Assembly: GCA_947381415.1 (NCBI GenBank)
Contig: CANCVB010000028.1
Location: 1 to 37,357 of the forward strand
Origin: Burkholderiales bacterium
GTDB lineage: Bacteria > Pseudomonadota > Gammaproteobacteria > Burkholderiales > Burkholderiaceae_C
Reading direction: 5' to 3'
DNA length: 37,357 bases
Below the pieces are notes generated by a model, which saw nothing but the letters and a program-made list of their open reading frames with translations, had not been told where the DNA came from and made no database searches. Positions within the stretch are counted from its first letter, which is position 1; every line of letters starts with the position of its first letter. This document shows positions 17,144 to 24,609 of the stretch, in pieces. The position numbers and the translations under genes were made by a program.

Positions 17144-17928
17144 AGCAACGACTACAACACAAACACGCCTTGCTCACGGGCGCGGCCGGCGGCATTGGAC
17201 TGGCGGTGGCCGGTGCCTATGTGGCCCAAGGCGCGCGCTGCACCGTGGCAGACACCGGGGCCCAGGCCAGCGACGCCTTGCAGGACTTGATGAAGGCCCA
17301 CCCTGGCCAGGTGCAGTACCTGCGCACCGATGTCACCGACCTGTGGCAAGTGGACGCGCTGATCGAGGCGGCGGCCAGCAGCTTCGGTGCCATCACCACC
17401 TTGTTCAACAACGCGGCGGTGTTTGACATGGCCCCCTTGCTCGAGAGCGACGAGGCCATGTACGACCATATTTTTGCGGTCAATGTGAAAGGTGCTTTTT
17501 TTGTCATGCAAAAGGTGTTGGCCCACATGCTGGCGCAACAGGTGCAAGGCGGCGCGGTCGTCAACATGGCCTCACAAGCCGGGCGGCGTGGCGAAGCGCT
17601 GGTCTCGCACTACTGCGCCAGCAAGGCCGCCGTCATCAGCTACACCCAAAGCGCGGCACTGGCCATGGCCCCGCACCGCATTCGGGTCAACGCCATCTCA
17701 CCCGGGGTCATCAACACCCCCATGTGGGCTGGCGTGGACGCCTTGTTTGCCAAGTACGAGCACCTGGCTTTGGGCGATAAAAAAACACAAGTCGGGCGTG
17801 CCGTGCCGTTGGGCTACATGGGAGAGCCCAGCGACATCTGCGGCGCGGCGGTTTTCCTCGCCAGCGACGAGGCCTCTTACATCACCGCGCAAACCCTGAA
17901 TGTCGACGGTGGTAATGTGCTGAGCTGA
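17140..17928 (+). CDS. Short-chain dehydrogenase, sorbitol/galactitol dehydrogenase-like (SmoS type)
   Basis: A 262-residue classical SDR. It has the cofactor motif TGAAGGIG (13-20), Asp38 after the second strand (NAD preference), NNAA at 90-93, catalytic Ser145 and Tyr158-Lys162 (YCASK). The C-terminal stretch KYEHLALGDKKTQVGRAVPLGYMGEPSDICGAAVFLASDEASYITAQTLNVDGG resembles rhodobacterial sorbitol dehydrogenase and galactitol dehydrogenase. The likely reaction is D-sorbitol to D-fructose (L-iditol 2-dehydrogenase), though another polyol is possible. Start and mtlD stop overlap by four bases, so translation is coupled. Upstream in-frame starts lie within mtlD and are unlikely. Confidence 0.88.
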   Translation: MKQRLQHKHALLTGAAGGIGLAVAGAYVAQGARCTVADTGAQASDALQDLMKAHPGQVQYLRTDVTDLWQVDALIEAAASSFGAITTLFNNAAVFDMAPLLESDEAMYDHIFAVNVKGAFFVMQKVLAHMLAQQVQGGAVVNMASQAGRRGEALVSHYCASKAAVISYTQSAALAMAPHRIRVNAISPGVINTPMWAGVDALFAKYEHLALGDKKTQVGRAVPLGYMGEPSDICGAAVFLASDEASYITAQTLNVDGGNVLS

Positions 17929-17952
17929 TCACCTGCAAAGAGGCGACACACC

Positions 17953-18888
17953 ATGCCAAGCAAATTGCACGCGCTGCCGCGTCAGCTCAAGCCCGAGTTG
18001 GAGTTGGACTTTGCCCGCTCGCCCGAATTGGGCTACGAGCCCACCGACGATGTGGGCTTTGTGCGCTGTTTGGCCCATGGTTTCCCCACCCCCTTGGCAC
18101 GCTGGCATTGCCATGACGAATACGAGTTGCACCTGATCACCGCCACCTCGGGCAAGGTGTTTGTGGGTGACTGGATCGGCCCGTTTCAACCCGGACAACT
18201 GGTCTTGACCGGCCCGCGCTTGCCCCACAACTGGGTGAGCATGGACATGCCCGAAGGCGGTGTGGCCCAGCGCGATCTGGCCATTCAATTTGCCCATGAT
18301 CCCTTGGTGCGCGCGAGTCAAACCATTCCCGAACTGGCAGAGGTCTTGCCTTTGCTGGAGCGGGCTCGCCACGGCATTGAATTTTTTGGCATGGCCGAGT
18401 CCGCCACGGCGCATTGGCACAAGGTCAAGGCCACCCATGGTTTGCGCCGCTTCACCGCATTTTGCGATTTTTTAGGGGATTTGGCGGCCTGCACCGATTA
18501 CCGATTGCTGTCCAGCGCCCAGCTGCAAAGCGATGACGATGACGCCTCATTGGAGTTGATCAACAGCGTGGTCAACCGCATCACCGAGCAGTTGGCGGAG
18601 ACGCATTCGGCCATGGCCTTGGCAGCCGAGTTGGGCATGAGCGAGAGTCGCTTCAGCCGTTTTTTCCGCAAGGCCACGGGCAACACCTTCACCGATTTCG
18701 TCAACCGCGTGCGCATCAGCCGCGCCTGCCAGTTGCTGATGGACACCGATCAGCAAATCACCCACATTTGCTATGGCGTGGGCTTCAACAGTGTGGCCAA
18801 TTTCAACCGGCGGTTTTTGGAAATCAAGGGCATGACCCCTTCAGACTTCCGTCGCCAATCGTTCACGCGGTTTCGTGGCGTGCATTGA
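17953..18888 (+). CDS. AraC-family transcriptional regulator (MtlR-like)
   Basis: A 311-residue regulator with an N-terminal cupin-type sensor (RWHCHDEYELHLITATSGKVFVGDWIGPFQPGQLVLTGPRLPHNWVS, roughly residues 50-98) and a C-terminal double helix-turn-helix (about 205-305, with SRFSRFFRKATGNTFTDFVNRVRISRACQLLMDTDQQITHICYGVGFNSVANFNRRF). It most resembles MtlR-type activators of polyol operons. It lies between the SDR and xylulokinase genes on the same strand, so it is probably transcribed with the operon it controls. Ligand and sites are not known; the leader at 11436-11503 is the obvious target region. Confidence 0.88.
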   Translation: MPSKLHALPRQLKPELELDFARSPELGYEPTDDVGFVRCLAHGFPTPLARWHCHDEYELHLITATSGKVFVGDWIGPFQPGQLVLTGPRLPHNWVSMDMPEGGVAQRDLAIQFAHDPLVRASQTIPELAEVLPLLERARHGIEFFGMAESATAHWHKVKATHGLRRFTAFCDFLGDLAACTDYRLLSSAQLQSDDDDASLELINSVVNRITEQLAETHSAMALAAELGMSESRFSRFFRKATGNTFTDFVNRVRISRACQLLMDTDQQITHICYGVGFNSVANFNRRFLEIKGMTPSDFRRQSFTRFRGVH

Positions 18889-18905
18889 GTTCAAAGGGTG
18901 GCGAC

Positions 18906-20369
18906 ATGTTTCTAGGCCTGGACCTGGGCACCTCTGAACTCAAGGCCGTGTTGCTCAATGACCGCCACTGGGTGTTGGCCACAGCCCGAGCGGCACTGGC
19001 GGTTCACAGGCCGCAGCCGTTGTGGAGCGAGCAGTCCCCCCTGGATTGGTGGCAGGCCCTGGACCGGGTGATGCAGCAGTTGCAACGCGAGCAGCCGCAG
19101 GCCTTGGCCCAGTTGCAAGGCATCGGACTGTCTGGGCAAATGCACGGCGCGGTGCTGCTGGACGCGCAAGACACGGTGTTGCGCCCAGCCATGCTGTGGA
19201 ACGATGGCCGCAGCGGTGCGCAGTGCGCTCAACTCAGCGCCCTTGTGCCAACCTTGGCAAGCATCACCGGCAACCTGGCCATGCCGGGCTTCACCGCGCC
19301 CAAGTTGCTGTGGCTGCGCGCGCACGAGCCCGAGCTGTTTGCCGCCACCCGACGGGTGCTGTTGCCCAAAGACTGGCTGCGTTTGCAGCTCACGGGCGAA
19401 GCGGTCAGTGACATGTCGGACGCCGCGGGCACTTTGTGGCTAGACACCGCTTTGCGCGATTGGTCAGACACCATGTTGACGGCCTGTGGGCTGAACCGCA
19501 GCCACATGCCTCGCCTGGTCGAAGGCAGCGAGGTGTCGGCTTTTCTCAAACCCGAATGGTGCAAGCGCTGGGGCTTGCCTGCGCGCGTGCCGGTGGCGGG
19601 GGGCGCGGGCGATAACGCTGCCAGCGCGGTCGGCATGGGTTTGGTGCGACCCGGCGAAGGTTTTATCTCCTTGGGCACCTCGGGCGTGGTGTTTGTCAGT
19701 GGCGCGCGATTTGCCCCCAATCCTGCGCAAGGCTTGCACGCGTTCTGCCATGCCCTGCCCGGTCGATGGCACCAGATGTCGGTGATGCTCAGCGCGGCCA
19801 GCGCGGTGAGTTGGGCGGTGAAAAGCCTGGGCTTCGACCATGAAGCCAGTTTGCTCGCGGCAGCGGCGCGCCTGGACTTGGCGCAGCGCCACAGTGCCCC
19901 CTTGTTTTTGCCTTACCTCAGTGGCGAGCGCACACCGCACAACCAACCCTTGGCCACCGCAACTTGGGTGGGCCTGACGGTCAGCCACGGGCGAGATGCA
20001 CTGGCGTATGCGGTGGCCGAGGGCGTGGCCTTTGGCTTGCGCGACGGGCTGTTGACGTTGGGGGTGCAAGCGCCGCCCTTGCTCAGCTTGTCACTGGTGG
20101 GCGGGGGCGCCAGAAATGTCTGGTGGGCGCAGTTGCTGGCCGATGTGCTGGGCCTGACTTTGACGCTGCACCAAGGCGGTGAGTCTGGCGCGGCCTTGGG
20201 TGCGGCACGCCTGGCCTGGTTGGCTTGCGGCGGGGTGGAAGAGCAGGTGTGCACCATTCCAACGGTCAACCGCCGATTCACACCAGAACCGGCGTTCATC
20301 CCCGATTTGTTGCGCCGTCACCAGCGCTTTCAGGACCACTACAGCGCGTTATCGCCACTGATGGTGTGA
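18906..20369 (+). CDS. xylB: Xylulokinase
   Basis: FGGY-family kinase that phosphorylates D-xylulose to xylulose 5-phosphate for the pentose phosphate pathway. From ATG 18906 (with GGGTGGCGAC upstream) the product has 487 residues. Landmarks: MFLGLDLGTSELKAVLLND phosphate loop, IGLSGQMHGAVLLDAQDTVLRPAMLWNDGRS substrate-binding segment, catalytic Asp236 in GGAGDNAASAVG, and GGGARNVWWAQLLADVLGLTL near the C-terminus. The GQMHG and AMLWND motifs favour xylulokinase over glycerol or fructose kinases. It is the last gene of the polyol operon and converges on argO, with 13 bases between the stops and no clear terminator. Confidence 0.92.
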   Translation: MFLGLDLGTSELKAVLLNDRHWVLATARAALAVHRPQPLWSEQSPLDWWQALDRVMQQLQREQPQALAQLQGIGLSGQMHGAVLLDAQDTVLRPAMLWNDGRSGAQCAQLSALVPTLASITGNLAMPGFTAPKLLWLRAHEPELFAATRRVLLPKDWLRLQLTGEAVSDMSDAAGTLWLDTALRDWSDTMLTACGLNRSHMPRLVEGSEVSAFLKPEWCKRWGLPARVPVAGGAGDNAASAVGMGLVRPGEGFISLGTSGVVFVSGARFAPNPAQGLHAFCHALPGRWHQMSVMLSAASAVSWAVKSLGFDHEASLLAAAARLDLAQRHSAPLFLPYLSGERTPHNQPLATATWVGLTVSHGRDALAYAVAEGVAFGLRDGLLTLGVQAPPLLSLSLVGGGARNVWWAQLLADVLGLTLTLHQGGESGAALGAARLAWLACGGVEEQVCTIPTVNRRFTPEPAFIPDLLRRHQRFQDHYSALSPLMV

Positions 20370-20382
20370 GCAGCGACCCCTG

Positions 20383-20985
20383 TCACGCCAGTGCCAGCTT
20401 GCCGGCCAAGGCCAGCATGGTGCAGGCGATCAGAGCGTCCAGCCATTGCCAGGCTCGTGGGTTTTCAAACCAGGGCTGCAACCAGCGGCTGCCAAACCCC
20501 AAGGCACTGAACCAGCACAGGCTGGCCAACACCGCGCCCGCGCCAAACCACCAAGGTCCCGTCTGTGCATATTGGTTGGCCATGCTGCCCAGCAAGACCA
20601 CGGCATCCAAATACACATGCGGATTGAGATAGGTGAAACCAAAGCACAGCAGCAAGGCCCTTGGCAATGAAACGGCTTGGTCGGAACTGGGCAGCAAGCC
20701 TGAAGGTTGAAAGACCCGCCGCACCGCCAGCAGCCCATAAACAGCTAAAAACAGCGCCCCTGCATAGCGACTGGCCAGCAGCCACAAGGGGTCATCTTCA
20801 ATCAATGCCCCTGCACCTGCCACGCCCATCAAAATCAACAAAGCGTCGGACAGGCTGCAAAACAGCACCAAGGCCAGCACATGCTGGCGCAAGATGCCCT
20901 GTCGAAGTAAAAAAGCGTTTTGTGAACCAATGGCCACGATCAGGGCCAGCCCAGAGGCAAATCCGGTCCAAAAAACGCCGATCAT
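20383..20985 (-). CDS. argO: LysE/ArgO family amino acid exporter
   Basis: A 200-residue inner-membrane exporter for basic amino acids, probably arginine and/or lysine. Six hydrophobic segments are visible. The family signature [25 protein letters not shown] is at about residues 12-36, and the second conserved loop is [18 protein letters not shown]. This sequence matches LysE/ArgO rather than RhtB subfamilies. Start and htpG stop overlap as ATGA on the minus strand, so it is probably translated as the last gene of the htpG transcript. Substrate direction is family-based inference. Confidence 0.85.
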   Translation of the reverse strand: MIGVFWTGFASGLALIVAIGSQNAFLLRQGILRQHVLALVLFCSLSDALLILMGVAGAGALIEDDPLWLLASRYAGALFLAVYGLLAVRRVFQPSGLLPSSDQAVSLPRALLLCFGFTYLNPHVYLDAVVLLGSMANQYAQTGPWWFGAGAVLASLCWFSALGFGSRWLQPWFENPRAWQWLDALIACTMLALAGKLALA

Positions 20986-22922
20986 GCCAACAGCGCATTC
21001 ACCCTTTTCACATACGCCGCTGGGTCTTCGGGCATGCCGCCCTCGGCCAGCAGGGCTTGGTCAAACACGATGTGGGCCAGGTCGTGGAAGTGGATGGCGC
21101 CCTCGGGGGAGTCGAGTTTTTTCACCAAGGGGTGCTCGGGGTTCACTTCCAAAATGGGTTTGCTCTCGGGCGCGCTTTGACCGGCTTGCTTCAACATGCG
21201 GGCCAGTTGCAGCGACATGCCGTCGTCCTTCACCACCAAACACGCGGGTGAATCCACCAAGCGAGACGTGACGCGCACGTCTTCGGCCTTGTCTTTCAAA
21301 GCCTCTTTGAGTTTGGCCAGCAGTGGCTTGAAGGTTTCGGCGGCTTCCTCGGCGGCTTTCTTTTCTTCTTCGTCTTGCAGCTTGCCCAAGTCGAAGGCGC
21401 CCTTGGCCACGCTTTGCAGCGGCGTGCCGTCGAACTCGTTCAAAAAGCCCAGCGCCCATTCGTCCACGCGGTCGCTCATCAGCAACACTTCAATGCCCTT
21501 TTTGCGGAACACCTCCAGCTGCGGGCTGTTTTTGGCGGCGGCCAGGCTGTCGGCGGTGATGTAGAAGATGGCGTCTTGGCCCTCTTTCATGCGGGCCTTG
21601 TAGTCGGCAAAGCCCACGCTCACCGTGTCGGTGGTGGAGCTGGCAAAGCGCAGCAGCTTGGCGATCTTGTCTTTGTTGGCAAAGTCTTCGCCCAGGCCTT
21701 CTTTCAAGACCGCGCCAAAGTCGGCATAAAACTTCGTGTACTTGCCCGCGTCTTTGTTGTCCTCATCGCTGGCGTTGGCAACGGGTGCGTCGTGTTTGGC
21801 CAGGTCTTCCAGCATGGACAGCACGCGGCGGGTGTTGCCCTCGCGGATGGCCTTCACATCGCGGCTTTCTTGCAGCAGCTCGCGGCTCACGTTCAAGGGC
21901 AAATCGGCGGAATCCACCACGCCCTTCACAAAGCGCAAATAGGTGGGCAGCAAGGCCTCGGCCTCGTCCATGATGAAGACGCGTTTCACATACAGCTTGA
22001 TGCCACCTTTTTTGTCGCGGTTCCACAAATCGAACGGCGCTTTGCTGGGCAGGTACAGCAGCTGGGTGTATTCGGTGCTGCCTTCCACCTTGTTGTGGCT
22101 CCAAGCCAGCGGTGGCTCAAAATCGTGGCTGATGGCTTTGTAAAACTCGGCGTGTTGCTCGTCCGTGATGTCTTTCTTGGGGCGGGTCCACAAGGCCGAG
22201 GCTTTGTTGACGGTTTCCCATTCATCGCTGACCACCATTTCACCGGGTTGGTCGTTCTCGCCTTCTTTCCATTCCTCCTTGCGCATGAGGATGGGCAGGG
22301 CGATGTGGTCGGCGTATTTGCCGATGATGCTTTTGATTTTCCAGTTGCTCAAAAACTCTTCTGCATCGTCGCGCAGATGGAGAATGATGTGGGTGCCGCG
22401 CTCGGCCTGGTTGATGGTTTCCACCTCAAAGTCGCCGCTGCCGCCACTGGTCCAGCGCACACCCTCGGCAGGGGCCGCACCGGCGCGGCGGGTTTCCACC
22501 ACGATTTGGTCGGCCACGATGAAGCCCGAGTAAAAGCCCACGCCGAATTGACCGATGAGCGAGCCTTGGTCTTTGGCGTCGCTTTGCTGGTCGCCACTGA
22601 GCTTGCTCATGAAGTCGCGGGTGCCGCTTTTGGCGATGGTGCCCAGGTGGTCAATCGCCTCTTGCTGGCTCATGCCAATGCCGTTGTCGCTGATGGTCAG
22701 CGTCTTGGCTTTCTTGTCAAACGCGACGCGGATGTCCAGCGTCGGCGCGTCTTCATACAAGGCCGCGTTGTTCAGCGCTTCATAGCGCAACTTGTCGCAA
22801 GCGTCCGAGGCGTTGGAGACCAACTCGCGCAAAAAGATTTCTTTGTTGGAGTACAGCGAGTGGGTGACCAGATGCAGCAGTTGGGCCACTTCGGCTTGGA
22901 AAGCGTGTTTTTGGGTGCTCAT
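20982..22922 (-). CDS. htpG: Molecular chaperone HtpG (Hsp90)
   Basis: ATP-dependent cytosolic chaperone of the Hsp90 family, 646 residues. The GHKL ATPase domain has the start [41 protein letters not shown] (Glu33 as catalytic base, Asn37 for magnesium), SDNGIGM with Asp79, and the lid/glycine motif GQFGVGFYS at 124-132. The middle domain contains [50 protein letters not shown], and the C-terminal dimerisation domain is complete. A sigma-32 promoter lies upstream at 22992-23018. The ATG is preceded by CACCCTCCT, which is not a Shine-Dalgarno sequence, although the start is certain from family alignment. Confidence 0.98.
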   Translation of the reverse strand: MSTQKHAFQAEVAQLLHLVTHSLYSNKEIFLRELVSNASDACDKLRYEALNNAALYEDAPTLDIRVAFDKKAKTLTISDNGIGMSQQEAIDHLGTIAKSGTRDFMSKLSGDQQSDAKDQGSLIGQFGVGFYSGFIVADQIVVETRRAGAAPAEGVRWTSGGSGDFEVETINQAERGTHIILHLRDDAEEFLSNWKIKSIIGKYADHIALPILMRKEEWKEGENDQPGEMVVSDEWETVNKASALWTRPKKDITDEQHAEFYKAISHDFEPPLAWSHNKVEGSTEYTQLLYLPSKAPFDLWNRDKKGGIKLYVKRVFIMDEAEALLPTYLRFVKGVVDSADLPLNVSRELLQESRDVKAIREGNTRRVLSMLEDLAKHDAPVANASDEDNKDAGKYTKFYADFGAVLKEGLGEDFANKDKIAKLLRFASSTTDTVSVGFADYKARMKEGQDAIFYITADSLAAAKNSPQLEVFRKKGIEVLLMSDRVDEWALGFLNEFDGTPLQSVAKGAFDLGKLQDEEEKKAAEEAAETFKPLLAKLKEALKDKAEDVRVTSRLVDSPACLVVKDDGMSLQLARMLKQAGQSAPESKPILEVNPEHPLVKKLDSPEGAIHFHDLAHIVFDQALLAEGGMPEDPAAYVKRVNALLA

Positions 22923-22991
22923 AGGAGGGTGACAACAAAAGATAAATCAACAAAAAGCGCCAGACCAAGCTGACGCACCAAAGACACACAG

Positions 22992-23018
22992 ATAAGGGTC
23001 GATGCAAGGCTTTTCAAG
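22992..23018 (-). promoter_or_regulatory. Sigma-32 heat-shock promoter of htpG
   Basis: Read on the minus strand, CTTGAAA (23018-23012) is a perfect sigma-32 -35 element, followed after 13 bases by CCCTTAT (22998-22992), close to the -10 consensus CCCCATNT. Transcription would begin near 22985, giving a leader of about 60 bases before the htpG ATG. The -35 ends just after the stop codon of the pseudouridine synthase gene. Confidence 0.85.
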
Positions 23019-23020
23019 CC

Positions 23021-23797
23021 CTAAAACACCTCACCCGCCGCCAAATACCGCCATTGCCCCACCGGCAGTTGGCCCAGCTTCACGCGGCCAATGCGCACCC
23101 GCTTCAAGCCCACCACGGTCAGGCCCACCAGCTCGCACATGCGCCGGATTTGCCGCTTTTTGCCCTCTTTGAGCACGAAGCGCAGTTGCTCGGGGTTTTG
23201 CCAGTCGACCTTGGCGGGTTTGAGGGCTTGGCCGTCCAGCGTCAAGCCGTGGCACAGCCGGGCCAATTGCTCGGGCGGGAACAAGGCCTGCACATCGGTT
23301 TGCACCTCGCCCACGGGCAAGCGCCCATACTGCACCCGCACCAAATATTCCTTCTCCACTTCGGAGTTCTCGCCAATCAATTGACGCGCCACGCGGCCAT
23401 CTTGGGTCAGCACCAGCAGGCCCACCGAGTCGATGTCCAAGCGGCCAGCGGGGGCCAAGCCCATGCGCTGGCGCGGCACAAAGCGGGTGGGCGAGCGGTC
23501 GTCGCGCCAGCGGTTGCCGGCCTCGATCAGGTTGATGGCGGGGGTATGGCCGTCCTCGGCTTGGCCGCTGACAAAGCCCATGGGTTTGTGCAGAATGATG
23601 GTGACTTGTTTGTCTTGCTGGCCGCGCGCAAGTTTGTCCACCTCGATGCGGTCCAAGGGGCTGACGGGTTTGCCCAGCACCGCCACCTCGCCATTCACCT
23701 TCACCCAGCCCTTGGCGATCCAGTCATCGGCCTCGCGGCGTGAGCACAGGCCGAGCTCGGCCATGCGTTTGTTCAGTCGGGTGAGCGCATCGTTCAT
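23021..23797 (-). CDS. RsuA/RluB/E/F-family pseudouridine synthase
   Basis: A 258-residue rRNA-modifying enzyme that isomerises a specific uridine to pseudouridine. It has an N-terminal S4 RNA-binding domain (about residues 5-52, RLNKRMAELGLCSRREADDWIAKGWVKVNG) and a catalytic domain in which Asp121 in GRLDIDSVGLLVLTQDG is the nucleophile. The C-terminal EGKKRQIRRMCELVGLTVVGLKRVRIGRVKLGQLPVGQWRYL is the RsuA-family signature. RluF is the closest member by eye, so the target is probably 23S rRNA, but RluB or RsuA cannot be excluded. Its start overlaps the stop of the upstream Crp/Fnr regulator by four bases. Confidence 0.9.
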   Translation of the reverse strand: MNDALTRLNKRMAELGLCSRREADDWIAKGWVKVNGEVAVLGKPVSPLDRIEVDKLARGQQDKQVTIILHKPMGFVSGQAEDGHTPAINLIEAGNRWRDDRSPTRFVPRQRMGLAPAGRLDIDSVGLLVLTQDGRVARQLIGENSEVEKEYLVRVQYGRLPVGEVQTDVQALFPPEQLARLCHGLTLDGQALKPAKVDWQNPEQLRFVLKEGKKRQIRRMCELVGLTVVGLKRVRIGRVKLGQLPVGQWRYLAAGEVF

Positions 23798-24510
23798 GGG
23801 GTGTCGAGTGTATGGCTGCGCAAGGCGGCAAGGTTGAGCACGCGCACGCCACCATAAGTCACTTTGATCCAGCCTTGCCCCACCAGGCGCTGCAAAGCCA
23901 CATTCACTCGCTGGCGCGACAAGCCTACCAAATAGGCCAATTCTTGCTGGGTGATTTGCAGTACCTCGCCCACCCCCGGAAACAGCACAGGGTTGAACAG
24001 GGCGGCCAAGCTGCGGGCGACACGAATATCGGGGTTGGTCATGCGGTCAATTTCACGCGCTGCAATGAATTGTCCCAAGCGCTCATTGAGTTGGTTCATC
24101 ACAAACCGGTTAAACCCAATCGACTGCTCCAGCAAGCGGTGAAAGCTGTCAATGGGCAAACCTGCCACGACACTGGGGCGCAGTGATTGCACGTTGTAGC
24201 GGTAAGGCTCGCGTTTGATGGCGGTGCCTTCGCCAAACCATCCACCAGCGGACAGGCCCGCATAGGTGAAGCTGTCGCCTTGGGCATTGTCAGCACTCAT
24301 CTTCAGCAAACCTTGCACCACGCCAAACCAATATGTGGGCGCTTTGCCAATGCGGCACACCACGTCACCGGCCAATGCATCGCCGACCACGATTTGGGTG
24401 CTGACCCAAGCATGTTCTTCGGGCGTCAACACCGAAAGCCATGGGATATTGCTCAACTCATAGGCGTTGGGGGGGCGGCGACGTTGGTGCAGGGTTACAT
24501 CGTTGGTCAT
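23794..24510 (-). CDS. Crp/Fnr-family transcriptional regulator
   Basis: A 238-residue regulator with an N-terminal cyclic-nucleotide-binding-like beta-roll (about residues 25-140, with GDVVCRIGKAPTYWFGVVQGLLKMSAD and GGWFGEGTAIKREPYRYNVQSLRPSVVAGLP), a dimerisation helix, and a C-terminal winged helix (about 180-230, ITQQELAYLVGLSRQRVNVALQRLVGQGWIKVTYGGVRVLNL). It has no N-terminal cysteine cluster, so it is not an oxygen-sensing Fnr, and the cAMP-contacting Arg of Crp is not evident. The frame is open to 24702, but ATG 24510 gives the natural start. It is divergent from the acyl-CoA ligase operon and is the likely local regulator. Confidence 0.88.
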   Translation of the reverse strand: MTNDVTLHQRRRPPNAYELSNIPWLSVLTPEEHAWVSTQIVVGDALAGDVVCRIGKAPTYWFGVVQGLLKMSADNAQGDSFTYAGLSAGGWFGEGTAIKREPYRYNVQSLRPSVVAGLPIDSFHRLLEQSIGFNRFVMNQLNERLGQFIAAREIDRMTNPDIRVARSLAALFNPVLFPGVGEVLQITQQELAYLVGLSRQRVNVALQRLVGQGWIKVTYGGVRVLNLAALRSHTLDTP

Positions 24511-24553
24511 TGCAAGGCGAAGGGGTTCAAATGGGCTAAGGGTCTTCCCTGAA

Positions 24554-24566
24554 TTGTCGTCGACAA
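24554..24566. promoter_or_regulatory. 13-bp palindrome in the crp/fnr-ligase divergent region
   Basis: TTGTCG and CGACAA are perfectly inverted around a single T. The site lies 44 bases upstream of the regulator start and 44 bases upstream of the ligase start, midway in the 99-base divergent region. It resembles a compact Crp/Fnr-superfamily operator (TTG...CAA arms), though the spacing is one base shorter than the usual 14-bp core. It is a candidate binding site for the neighbouring regulator. Confidence 0.5.
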
Positions 24567-24591
24567 GACAAAAAAGCGTCAAAGTCGGCCC

Positions 24592-24597
24592 TAATAT
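24592..24597 (+). promoter_or_regulatory. Possible -10 box of the acyl-CoA ligase operon
   Basis: TAATAT is four of six to TATAAT and ends 12 bases before the ligase ATG. No convincing -35 lies at 16-18 bases, as fits an activator-dependent promoter. Transcription from it would start around 24604-24606, leaving almost no leader. Confidence 0.35.
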
Positions 24598-24609
24598 ACG
24601 CTCCCTGCC

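Noticed and set aside
21375-22973. 532-codon plus-strand open frame opposite htpG
   Set aside because: HtpG is unambiguous on the minus strand, and the shadow frame has no known domain or ribosome-binding site.
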